DNA from: Amia ocellicauda | Taxonomy: Eukaryota; Chordata; Actinopteri; Amiiformes; Amiidae | DNA length: 64,000 nucleotides | Assembly: GCF_036373705.1 (NCBI RefSeq) | Contig: NC_089867.1 | Coordinates: 16,294,001-16,358,000 of the forward strand | Direction of reading: 5' to 3' | Shown here: one piece after another, positions 1 to 17,000 of the stretch | How positions within the stretch are numbered: position 1 is the first letter of the stretch | How the letters are laid out: every line of letters begins with the position of its first letter | Made by a program: the position numbers and the translations under genes | The notes under the pieces: model-generated | Told to the model about the DNA's origin: nothing | Seen by the model: the letters and a program-made list of their open reading frames with translations, nothing else | Databases searched by the model: none

Positions 1-402
1 AATTCATACAATGACAGAATAGTTTATTACACATTAGCCAGTATGCTATTTTTTCTCCAAATTACCATAGAATCCTGTCGTACTTAATACAAAAAAATAA
101 ATGAATGTTGATTTGGTTTTTACGTTATTATATTTATTTACCCTTGTTTTTTTGTTTTTCCTTTACATAGTTGTGTTATTGAACTCTGGCCAGCTTTCTT
201 CACAGAAATTCATATGGGTTTCAGTGAGTTGTTCATCTTACTGCAGGCAATGTGTCTGAGTATTAAAGCTATGTAAATCCATGATTCAAATTGTTGTTTT
301 TTTCCAAACCACCTGCATTTTTAAGTAATGTATTGGCTGTTTTATTGTGACCTTGAAGAAACCATGTCAGTGTTTGTATTTCTTAATGCTTGTTTTTCAC
401 AG

Positions 403-1621
403 AGTTCATCATGACTTTTGTGAAAGCCTCGATCTACACACTGCTCGGTTCACTGACCTTTTTAAATCCAGGAAAGGTCATGCTGGACAGATCTTGGCTG
501 ATTTCTTATAGCAGAGGTCAGTAATGTGTGAATGTTTTCATTATGCACTCACGATGCTCAATGTTCCTCATTTATAAAACGATTGTATGCACAGATCTGA
601 TTGAGTGAGTATACTTTTCACAAACAATTCCAAATTTATCAAAACGCAAGTGATTGTATGCTAAAATCAGATCCCACAACTGCCTCTTCAATTCCCGAAG
701 CGAGCTCAGGGGAGTGACCACGATGTCCCTAATTTATTCAGAACATGCTTTGTAAGTTAGTTATTTTGAATGGAAGCAATGTATTTTGTTTTTTTCCTTC
801 ATCGGTTTTATGATGACCTTTTCCTAAGTATAGTATTTTGCAAGTATGTATTTTCACTCCGTATCTTAGTGCAGTAACGACCAATTAACTTATGATTTCA
901 CCAGTCTGATTATTACTGGGCCAGTCATCTTCCTTTAAGTCATTACCTGGGCAGGTTTAGTTCTACAATGACTAGCATAAGGAAATGTCCAATGTTTCAC
1001 TCCCCATGAATGACTGAAGGACCAATGGTTTTCTATGGCAGAAATACCAGACCAAGATATGAGTGAAATGAAATACTCACAGAGTGACTACCTTGATGTA
1101 TGTAGGATAGGGTGATCTCTTTTTATGTTTTGTCTTATTGTATTTGTCCTTGTCTTGTGACATGATCCATATAGAATGGACAGTACTCTTTTCTTTCTGG
1201 TTGTCACAATTCTCCGACACATTTCCAACGTCAATTTCATATAATATCCCATTCTTGTAACCTATATATTATTTAGTATTGTTGTACTGCAGGGAATCAG
1301 TGTATAGTAATGTCTTGACAATGCCCAGTTATGCTGATTTGGGATACTTTTTGTTTGTAGGAGTGTGATGTTAATGATGCCTTCAGTCACATCCCAACTG
1401 GAAACCTCATTGCTGAGCCCAAGGATGCCAGGCAACATTTAAATTCACCATCATCAACTGCCATCGTACTTGAGGGGAGCATTGTGATGGATGACCTTGG
1501 AAATAAACGCAAAACCCGCCCCCCCACCCCCAGGGTCATAGCAGAGAAAATAGCGTCAGCAACCGCCACCCCCACCTACCCACCCAAAGCCCGCGGAACA
1601 TCTCAGAGCTATCAAAGTTAA
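403..1621 (+). pseudogene. Pieces of a SAMD3-like / uncharacterised fish multicopy gene, probably decayed
   Basis: Two exon-like blocks lie behind good 3' splice sites (AG at 401-402 and 1359-1360). The second block, 1361-1621, is open for 86 codons to a TAA and contains the stretch AIVLEGSIVMDDLGN. From memory this resembles a conserved core of a large family of uncharacterised fish proteins annotated as SAMD3-like. The first block, about 403-511, can be read as ARFTDLFKSRKGHAGQILADFL followed at once by a stop, which also fits that family. After LGN the second block leaves the family pattern and becomes Pro/Thr-rich. I infer a broken or truncated copy. No start, promoter or full domain is visible, and a real terminal exon of an unknown gene is possible. 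Confidence 0.35.
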
Positions 1622-2738
1622 AAAAAGGTTGGAGACCGCTGATCTCGATGATTCCCAATGCCAGCTGGTCACACTTAAAGCATTTATTTTGTAACTCTTC
1701 TTGTATATCAGTACATAGGGCCTGTTATTAGTTGTTAGAGTGGTTGGCCAGTGTTAAGCAGCATGTGTGCTAGAACAGAATGGAAGCTCTTTATTTTATG
1801 TTTGTAATTTGTCATTTTATGTTTATCATAAAAATAGATTTGCCAAGCTGAAACATGGTCCACTTGCAAGAATGTTTTCATTTAAACTTACTCTTTCAGC
1901 CGTCAGTGTTCATTTAGGCATTATAATTGCATCTAAAGGAAAAAATGTTTGCTGTACACATTAGAATGTATTTGTTTGTTCCTTATACTGAAAATTGTAT
2001 TTGGGAAATATTTGTCATTCTGAATGTATGTTGCCCTTTTTCTTACAGAAACATACAATATTTTGTCTGACATACAAACTTGAACATGTGTGGACATTTC
2101 CCCCATTCTGTTCTTCACACTAGAACATGTTCAGCTTGGCAAGTTTTGTTTTTACAGGGAAATCTCCTATTATTATTGCTAACATTTGTAACAGTTTTTT
2201 TTCATATAAGTTCAACCAAATAAATGTATCTAACCTGTTATTTTAAACCAGTCAAAACCTTACATTCTGAAGCTGAATATTTGATGGACAGAATGGGGAA
2301 ATTCAAAAATATGTTCCCACTTGAAATTCAGGTTTTAAACTTGTGAATTTGAAACGGCTGCTTTTGATGTACTGAATATGCAAATAAATACATTTTTTTT
2401 AAATAAACATTTTGGGAAATGTTAATTTGGATACATTTTGTGAATCATAATGTTTAAGGTTAATGTTTAGTTATTTGGGAATTGCGTTTCTTTTAAAACT
2501 TTACTATCTATGTTAAAAGTAGTGTGTCTCAGGAAAGGTATGAGTATAGATCAGTTGTAATTAGTGTGTGCATTTCATCCATTTAATTAAGTAGACTTGA
2601 TTTAGTAGGAAGAACTTAAAATAAGTAATTTAAATGAGGTATTTATTTTACATTGAGCAAAAGTAGAGAGAGTGCACACAAATCATTTTCATTGTCTCCT
2701 CAACTCACAATTCTGAGTTACAATAACTTTTTTCTAGT
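1622..2738. other. AT-rich non-coding stretch
   Basis: AT-rich DNA with many short T and A runs and no credible reading frame. The longest open frames are under 70 codons and lack splice or protein-family signals. It may include the 3' untranslated part of the fragment upstream, since several AATAAA hexamers occur around 2218-2405. Confidence 0.5.
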
Positions 2739-2905
2739 ATCCCCAGCTTAACACAAATAAGTAACACATGACTGAACAAGTTATATAAACGTCCTCTTAT
2801 AAGTAAGCATAACTCACACAACTAAGTTCCTTTACTCCGTTTTTTCCAAGGCAATCGGTTTCCTCACTTTTTTTGAGTAAAGTCAACTTATTAGGTTTTA
2901 CAGTG
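2739..2905 (+). mobile_element. CACTA (EnSpm-like) non-autonomous element, right terminus
   Basis: The stretch ends in TTAGGTTTTACAGTG at 2891-2905, the reverse complement of a CACTGTAAAA-type CACTA terminus. It carries the block TTGAGTAAAGTCAACTTATT, which I know as the end of common fish non-autonomous repeats. I did not find the matching left terminus, so the element is either truncated or too diverged on that side. The left coordinate is approximate. Confidence 0.4.
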
Positions 2906-3262
2906 TACTACTAATACATATTATATTTATACTCATGAAAATGAACATACCTATTATACTACACCTACGAACCTACTTACCTTTAACCTATCCTACCTAA
3001 TCGAATTTGATATCATTCTGATACTTAATTACATAATTACATTAATATTATGATAATGAATGACACGTTGTGGGCGGTTTCAGTGTTGGTGTACTGACTC
3101 TCACCGACTGTCCTCTCTCCTCTGGTCCGTCTCTGACAGGGGGCTTGAGGGTGATGCGGATGAGAGTGAGAGCGGGCTGGGAGGGGGTCAGAGGAGAGGA
3201 GAGGAGAGGGGAGGGGAGGGGAGGGGAGGATTCGTTTCTTATTTTCTAAAGTACGTAATCTG

Positions 3263-3270
3263 TGACGTCA
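3263..3270. promoter_or_regulatory. Perfect CRE palindrome TGACGTCA upstream of TMEM240
   Basis: The 8-bp palindrome TGACGTCA is the consensus cAMP response element. It lies about 1.5 kb before the TMEM240 start codon, between a GA-rich block and a (CT)n tract, at the edge of the GC-rich region that likely holds the promoter. CREB-family binding is an inference. Confidence 0.4.
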
Positions 3271-3310
3271 GCTCGGTGTACGATGCGAGCAACCCCCCCC
3301 CACACACACA

Positions 3311-3311
3311 C

Positions 3312-3361
<50 letters not shown>
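3311..3361. repeat. (CT)n microsatellite
   Basis: About 24 CT units flanked by (CA)n on both sides. It lies upstream of TMEM240. Confidence 0.95.
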
Positions 3362-3374
<13 letters not shown>

Positions 3375-3984
3375 GTATACACACAGCGCAGTTGCAGAGC
3401 AGCCGAGACCCTGACCGAGATGTGTGTTGGGTGGGGGTAACCGGATCGGTTACACTGGACCCCTCCATCCCCAGTGTAGGTCCACTCCGCACAGAACCCT
3501 CTGACCTCTCCCACCTCCAATGCCATTTACCCCCCACTCCCCACCGTCGGTGTCCGGCTCTCTGTGTCTCTCTCTCCCACCCCGTCGCTCGCACCTCCAG
3601 CCCAGCCCAGTGCTGCAGAGCAGACCCATCTGAACTGCAATGTCACACGGGGAGAGCGGCAGAGAGGGGACAGCGCCTGGGACACTGGGGCACGTTTATT
3701 ACGGGGGTGGCGGTGGGGGGTTGTTTCTATATGTGGTATGTAGACGTGTGTGCTTCTTAGTCGAAGATTATGAAATGAATAGAAAAAATACAATAACACT
3801 ACGTGACTTTTACTAGCACAAACACACACAGAAAGAGACAGACGCCCGGACACACACAGACGCACTGACAGACGCCCGGACACGCACGGCTACCCGGAGC
3901 GACTGTCTTCCCTCGGATGGAGATGCGCGGAGAGATGGGACTGCAGGACTGTGCCTGTGTCTGTACCGCCGCTGCGATTTAAGA

Positions 3985-3996
3985 AAGAGAGAGAGA

Positions 3997-4048
<52 letters not shown>

Positions 4049-4064
4049 GGGAGAGGAGGCAGAA

Positions 4065-4124
<60 letters not shown>
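3985..4124. repeat. Compound (GA)n microsatellite in the TMEM240 promoter region
   Basis: Near-continuous GA dinucleotides with two short interruptions (GGGAGAGA and GGAGGCAGAAAGACA). It lies 670-810 bases upstream of the TMEM240 ATG, next to a GC-rich segment. GAGA-type tracts near transcription starts can affect nucleosome position, but an effect here is only inferred. Confidence 0.95.
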
Positions 4125-4125
<1 letters not shown>

Positions 4126-4129
4126 CGGG

Positions 4130-4793
4130 GCTGAGGAAGAACGGGTTTCTCCACCGGTCTCCCTGCTCGGTACCCATGCCGTCTCTGCCACCGAGCACCG
4201 GGGACACCGTGGCGCCGCTCTGTGTCATCCCTGCGCCGTGAAAACAGACATTAGACCCGGAGAGATCCCCCAGCCCAGCCGGGGGAGGGAGGCAGCAGGG
4301 GGGCGGGAACTGGGCTCTTGCTATGTGTGCTGGTTTTCTGAATGTTGTCGGAATGCAATAGAATAGTTAATCATATTATTATTAATAATATTAATAATAA
4401 TAATAATAATAGTTGCATTAGTAGTAACACAGAGCCCGGATACTGTGGAGCGCTTTTCGCCGTGTCGCCCTTCTTCTCCGCCTTCCTGTGCTGGTTCTGT
4501 CCGGAACCAGCCGGAGCCGAACCACTGCAGCGCCCGAACCGGGGAGAGCGGAGCCCGTGACAGAGGCGGCGGGAGAGCGAGCGAGGGGAACCGGAGAGCC
4601 GGCCCTGAATGTCGCCTGGCACGGCATCCCGCGCCTGCCAGCCCGGTGCGTCTGGGAGGTTCACCGTGTAAGGGAGCGAAGTCTCCATGCCCGTCTCCCC
4701 CGGCTGGAAGGGACCACACTGTGCCACCGTCAGCGGACCCGAGGGGCAGCAGCGGGGCAGCGGGAGAGAGGGACAGGCGGCTGGGACGGATTG
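4130..4793 (+). promoter_or_regulatory. TMEM240: CpG-rich promoter / 5' UTR of TMEM240
   Basis: GC- and CpG-rich sequence leads directly into the TMEM240 start codon, interrupted at 4370-4425 by an ATT/AAT-rich patch. Nothing like a TATA box near the ATG was seen. The exact transcription start cannot be read from sequence alone. Confidence 0.55.
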
Positions 4794-10455
<5,662 letters not shown>

Positions 10456-12090
10456 GCCCCCCCCACAAGACAACCCACCCAGACTCCCCAACTCCTTCAC
10501 ACACACCCCCCTGCCCCCTCCTGCCAGCCTGCCAGCCGAGACAGCTGTGTGGAATTGTGGCGTGGCGTGGCATGGGGTGGGTGTGGGGTATTTTTCTGTA
10601 CTGGAACACAGAGCAGGAGAGGGAAGGATGGGTCAAAGAGGAGTCCGGGGGGGGGATAAGAGGGTGGGTTGGAGTTGGGGGGGGCAGGGCTGGGAGGGGC
10701 AGTTTGTGGGTGCAGTGTTTCTGTCAGTCAGAGTCTGACTCTCTCTCTGCATGAGAGTTTTGTAGGACAGATAGATGGGGTGGGGGATGAGGAGGGGGCT
10801 GTGACTGAGGATGGACAGTATAGAGGGAGACTGGGAGAGGGGAGTGACAGTGAGGAAAGCGATAGGGGGAGAGAGGGAGAGAGGGATGGGGGAAGAGAGA
10901 GAAAGAGACTGAGATGGAGGGGGGAGACTGGGGGTGGTGCTGCAGGGGTCTCTCTGGGGCAGCAGGACTCTGAACTCATTCCCTTCATTCGGTCCTTTAC
11001 TTATTCATTCCCAGATGTGTGTGTGTGTATGTGTGTGGAGTGAGTTTGTTTTTGTGTGAATGTGTGTGGAGTACGTGTGTGTTTGTTTCCCTAGTGGGTG
11101 TGACCTCTCTGTGACCTGTGACCTCTCTGTAAGGGGGGTGGGGGGTGGGCTGTCCTACACAATCGCAAGGATTCCCGCCCTATAGACCCCTAAACAGCAC
11201 CGCACACTAAACATCTGTACACTCACTCACTCCCTATAGAGCCCTAAACAGCACCCCTGTGCAACACTGCACACTCAAAACATACAACACACCCCCTATA
11301 CTGTACTGCTCACTCCCTGTACAACACAGCACACTTTCTGCACTCTCCCCCCAGTACAGCACACAGCCCCAGTGGTTTTCAGCAGTTCCTCTGCAGTCTT
11401 CCTAGAGGTGGGGGCAGTGCACACCACACTGCACTCACAGTCACCCCCCCAGTGCAGCCCCTAACCCAGACCCCCTGCTCCCACTGCAACTCCTGTCTTC
11501 CTCACCTGCACAAATCTGACTGGGGGGTGAGAGAGAGAGAGAGAGAGAGTGAGAGAGGGGCTGGGCTGGGCTGGCCTGAGTATATCACCACTCACAACAT
11601 CATTGTATTGGGACTGGACTGGACTAGAGTGGTATGGACTAGATCTAAGCTGGGTGGCTGGGCTGACTGGGGACTGACCCCCCCACACTGGTCACACTGA
11701 CTGAGAGAGCGAGAGACGCACACAGGGACACCGAGGGACGCAGAGAGACAACAAGAGAACGACAGGCGACATCACAGCTTTCTGGAAACTCTGGCTGTCT
11801 TCCCAGCCCTGTCCGCTTGTCCCTTTGTTCGTCTGTCCAGGGTGTGTTTCAGTCCAAGACTCTATGCTGTGGGCACTAAACTTGCCTGTCCCGAAATGTC
11901 CACTCAGCACAGCTGTGAGAGTTTGTGTGGAACAGGACCTGTACTGTGACCCGGGGGGGATATTGACCCAGAGACTCCAACCCCACCCCCCCGGCCCACC
12001 CCCTAGGATCTGGACCCTGCCCCCCGCCCCCCCAGGCCTTGCTGGTGTGGGGCTGTGTCTGTGTTTTATTAAAGTGCAAGAGAAGCACAA
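10456..12090 (+). other. TMEM240: TMEM240 3' UTR
   Basis: No further gene is seen between the TMEM240 stop and 12.1 kb. An ATTAAA poly(A) signal at 12068-12073 is the likely transcript end. The stretch is GA/GT-rich and low in complexity around 10.6-11.1 kb. Confidence 0.5.
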
Positions 12091-12452
12091 CACTGAACTG
12101 AACCTAGCGTCTGTCTGATTCTCTCTGACACACTGACACACAGACTGATTCACATTCACTGATACTGTCACACACACTGACACAAACACAGTGCCGAAGC
12201 ACACAAGTCTGATTGTGTTTCTGAGTTGCATTTTTTACGTTTTTTTATTACTCATTAATATTACAAATCTCCTTCTTCTTATAAATGGAATGCTGAGGGA
12301 GTGTATTTATATTGTAGTGTATTTTGTTGCTAGGTGTGTTTTACAGGAGGAACCCGCTCACCGCCTCCCGTCGTGCAGCTCCTGGTCTGATCTGAGCTGC
12401 GTCAGCCATGTGAATAACAGGAAAATAAATAGGATGGTGCCATGTCATTATC

Positions 12453-12471
12453 TGGCCAGCAGGGGCATCTG
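12453..12471 (+). promoter_or_regulatory. Weak CTCF-like motif
   Basis: TGGCCAGCAGGGGCATCTG resembles the CTCF core but lacks one G of the central run. It lies between the convergent TMEM240 and TMCO4 3' ends. Confidence 0.2.
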
Positions 12472-12689
12472 TGGCATATACAAATAATACAGTGAAGATT
12501 GTTAGTCAATCCTGCTGTAATCTGTTTTACAAAATCTTTTATTTTATTCTAAAACACTGGGGGCAGAGGAGAAATCACAGTAAAACAACAGGTGTTCTAA
12601 CAATTTATAAGTAAGAAGTAGCAAAATAACAGTTATATAAAATTATATGCAAAACTAAACAAAATTACAAGATGCTGAACAGCTCAGGA

Positions 12690-13440
12690 GAATAATCTGC
12701 TATATTACAGGTGCAGTCTGAATAGATGTGTCTTGAGTAATCGCCAGGAGGTCAGGGACTCTGCTGTCTTGATTTCAGTGGGAAGGTCGTTCCACCACTT
12801 AGGGGCCAGGGATGAAAAAGAGCGGCTCTGGAGGAAGGGGTGTGGAGAGGAGGCAAGGTTAATCTTCTGGTGCAGGAAAACCAGAGGTCTGGAGGGGATG
12901 TACAGAGAGATGAGGGTGTGAAGGTAGCTCAGTGCAGTCTGGTCGAGACAACAGTCGGTGAGGGTCAGAGTATTGAACTGGATGCGAGTCAAGATTGTGA
13001 GCCAGCGAAGGGAGCGGAGCAGTGGAGTAGTGTGTGTGAATCACCAGATATATAGGCTAGGCTGGAGCAGGTCGGGTAGTTGTTGCCAAGGAGAGAGTTG
13101 CAGTAGTCCAGGTGGGAGAGAACCAGGGACTACATGAGCAGCTGAGTCGAGAAGTCGGTGAGGAAGGGGCAGATATGTTCCTCAGGAAGAATCGGCAAGT
13201 GTGCGTCAGCGTGGAGATGTGCTGAGAGTAGGACAGAGCAGATCAAGGGTGACTCCTAGATTCTAAGTGGAGGGGAGAGTGTCGTAGATTCCAAGTGAAT
13301 TGAAATGGAGAGATCAGCTGAAGGTGAGGAGGGAAAGAAGAGATCAGATTTAGACAGGTTGAGCTTGAGGTGGTGTGAGTGCATACAGGAGGAGATAGCA
13401 GACAGACAGGAAGTGATGCAAGAATAGACCAATATAAACC
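12690..13440 (-). mobile_element. Decayed L2-clade LINE fragment (reverse transcriptase C-terminus and 3' part)
   Basis: On the minus strand, 12705-12992 encodes SFSSLAPKWWNDLPTEIK followed by THLFRLHL, the typical C-terminal end of fish L2-like reverse transcriptases. Upstream on that strand (13040-13420), pieces such as HHLKLNLSKSDLF, ICPFLTDFSTQLL and SLVLSHLDYCNSLLG match the same protein but are scattered over frames with stops. It is a 5'-truncated, old copy between TMEM240 and TMCO4. Confidence 0.75.
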
Positions 13441-13462
13441 ATCACAGAAAAATGTAACTTTC

Positions 13463-14086
13463 TTTATTAAAGTCTCCAGTCAGTTACACGTTAAATAATT
13501 TTACAGCAGACTATAAACCTGTTCAAAAAGCCAGTCCAGTTATAGAACATTGAGATGTTACAAAACACTGAGGTCTATTAGCTGATGCTCCGCTCTGATA
13601 CAATATAAATGTTAGTTTTTTTAACAGATGTAAATTTTATTTGTTACAGTAACAAACAGTTCAATAGTTAGTCTTAGTCTTAGAGTTAATATGGGACACC
13701 TCCCACCCCTCTTTCTCTCTCAGTTCATAAAGACAGAATTACAGCAGTTCTGAGAGTACTGTGTGTGCTGTTGCTGTCTGCATACTGGCACAGCTGTTCG
13801 TCTTTGATACACACAATACTACACCACAGTCCACATACATGCGACACACGCAACACCGGGCTTGTGTCTGTGCAGCGCCTGTAGACTGACTGACACACAG
13901 TTTGCACACACTGACCCTTGCTGTGTTGTGCTGCTTGGCACAGGAAAGTCCAGTCTCTGTCCCGACCCGGCGTCCTGGACAATGGTGCTTCAGTGGGGTC
14001 CTGAGTTCTGAACCATCTGGAATGTGTCAGAGATACTTCCCCTCCACCTCTACAGCAGGGTGTTGTGGTTCTGCCCCTGGGGCTCC
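13463..14086 (-). other. TMCO4: TMCO4 3' UTR
   Basis: The minus strand has an AATAAA signal at 13468-13463, about 620 bases beyond the TMCO4 stop codon. No other coding signal is seen. Confidence 0.5.
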
Positions 14087-17000
14087 TCAGGAGTCATGTG
14101 CTGCCCCCTGCTGTCTGTGTGTGGTACAACATTCCTGGTGCGTGTGTACTGTAGTGCTGGCAGTGAGCTCCCCCCGGTGTGTGTCAGTGGTACTACAGCA
14201 AGTAAGCTCCCTTTGGGATGTGGGCTCTGTGGGCTCTATGGGCTCTGTGCTGCCGGGTGACAGCACTCCCTGCTGGTGAGTGTGTGGTGTGGTGTGGGTA
14301 CACAGGTCCTGGTGGGGGCTAGTGTGCTCAGGTGTGCCCACAATGCTGCCCGATAGCAAAGGGAGAGTGGAATCCTCCTCATCCAGGCAGTCCAACAGGT
14401 CAGAAATGTCAGGGATGTCCCAGCCTCCCCCCCCGCACTCCAGGGCCTCCCCCTCGGTCTCTGTGATGGACAGCTGTCTCTGGACGGTCACACCACTTCT
14501 ACCTGATCCGCAGTGAGACCCTGCCTCCACCTCAGATGCCCTGCCCACTCCAGATGCCCCCGCTGCTCCTCCAGTAACCCCGTCTTCTTGATCCCCCACA
14601 GCTGAGAGTCCCAGCTCATGCTGCTTGTGCTCCCCTGACTCCGTTGCAACAGGTCCTTGCAGCGGTGATTGGCTGTTGTTGGACCACGCCCCCACACGAG
14701 TGGCCACGCCCACTGCCACCAGGATCGTGTCCATCTGATGCATGTAGTCCAGGTGACCTTTGACCTAAAGGTCACACAGACAGATGTCACAGACACCGCT
14801 GGTGTGTGTGTGTGTGTGTGTAATACACAGGTTGACTGAATAGTGTCAGCATTTTGTGTGTATGTGTACTACATGCACATTAATGCTCCAGCATGTGTAG
14901 TACAATACAATGTTTGTTTATAGTTCAGTGTGTGTATTTATAATACAGTATTGTGTATTTACTGTACAGTGTTTTACAGTATAGTATGTACTTAGTATAT
15001 TTACAATACATTGTGTGTAGTACATTATATTGTGTATTACAGTACAGTGTGTGTATACAACATTGCAGCTATACACTGTTTTTGTGTTACTCACCACAGA
15101 AGACAAATCTACATTAATCATGCGCCGGTCATCTAAGTTGATTGGCTGGAGCCCTGCGACGGACAGTCTGGCTGACGAACTGCGGTATACAAAGCCCAGG
15201 AGCCAGTCCCCCCTGATACACAGAACACTGTCACCACATTGACACACAGAAACACTGTCACCACACTGACATGCAGAAATACTGCACATTAACACCGTAC
15301 CCTCCCCCTCTGACCTGCAGTAGCCGTTGATGATCCGGCCGGACACCACTCTGGTCAGTCGGCTCCACTCCCGCACAGAGCCTTCCACTGGTGCTCCCAG
15401 AAGTATAGCGTCTTCCACTATACCCTCGCAGCCTGCAGAGAGAGACAGAGAGACAGAGAGAAAGAGAGAGAGAGAGAGAGAGTCACTGAAAGTATGAGCT
15501 CCTAAAATTATTAAAATATATATTGTTTCTTGATGGAATAAAATACTAAAAATCAACAATATTACAATGAAGAATTTTTTAACACCCTCCACACAGAGAT
15601 CAGCCATTTCCAGGCCCAGGGGAATGTGCTGCTCTGTGGGGACTTCAATGCCCGGACAGGCACCGAGCCCGACTGCATCGGCACACAGGGAAACAGCCAC
15701 GTGTTCGGCCTGGCCCCTCTGTACCTCACCCCCACCACAACCCAGAGGAACAACCCCGTCGGGGCGGTGAACAAGAACGGGAGAGAGTTAGTGCATCTCT
15801 GCCAAGCCTTGGGCCTGTACATCCTTAATGGCAGGATCAGAGGGGACTCTTTAGGGAGGTTCACGTATTGCTCAGCTCTTGGGACTAGTGTAGTCGACTA
15901 CGCCCTCACTGACATGGACCCCTCCTTCATCAGTGCATTCACTTTCAGGCAGCAAACCCCCCTGTCAGACCACAACCAAATCACAGTGTTCCTGAAAAGT
16001 CAGGCCAGCAACACACAGACACAGCCCAGTAAGCTGTACAACCTTAATCAAACATACAGATGGGCTCCAAACAGCACAGAGGAATTTAACAAAGCAATCA
16101 GTTCTACAGAAATAGCAGACATCATCAACACTTTCCTCAGCTCACAGTACCAGCCTGACGTGGCAGGACTAAATCTGGCCATAAATGATATCAATCAAAT
16201 ATATCAAATTGCAGCCACAATGGCAAATCTTAAAAAAACAAAGAAAAAGACCAACCAGAATCACACACACATACAGACATGGTTTGATGATGAGTGTAAA
16301 TCAATACGAACAAATTTAAGGCACCTATCCAATCAAAGACATCATCAACCACAAGACACAGAACTACGCCAGCAGTACTGTGAGACCCTAAAACACTACA
16401 AACACACCCTTAAAAATAAAAAACAGAAACACACAAACAAAACACTCACAGACATAGAGAAATCTGTTGACCAAAACCAGTTCTGGGAAATGTGGAACAA
16501 TTTAAATTCAACAAAACAACAAGAATTGGCAATACAAAACGGAACCATTTGGAAAAAATACTTTGAAAACCTTTATAAAGATATCCAACAAAATGATCTG
16601 ACACACAAACAAATTGAAACCAGGGAAAAACTGAAATTACTCGAACAATCAATTAAAAATAATCAAAACCCAATTGACTCTCCAATCACCCTACAGGAAC
16701 TATCTAAAAAGCTACAGGCACTTCCACCCAGAAAAGCCTGCGGCCCGGACAGCATCAGCACTGAGATGCTCAAACACAGCAGCACACAACTGCAGGAGGA
16801 TGTGCTTAAATTGTTCAACATGGTCCTCAGTACTGGTTACTTCCCTGACATCTGGAACCAGGGGCTGATCACCCCAATCTATAAGAGTGGAGACAAATTC
16901 GACCCTAAAAACTACCGGGGCATCTGTGTGAGCAGTAACCTGGGGAAGGTGTTCTGCAGTATCATCAACGCCCAGATACTGGCCTTCCTTACCGAGCACA

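Noticed and set aside
3813-4241. Serine/leucine and arginine/glutamate open frames across the GA tract
   Set aside because: Translations of a (GA)n microsatellite; open in all frames because the repeat lacks stops.
14096-14116. CTCF-like motif AGCAGGGGGCAGC on the minus strand
   Set aside because: Inside the repetitive TMCO4 C-terminal coding sequence; a chance match is likely.
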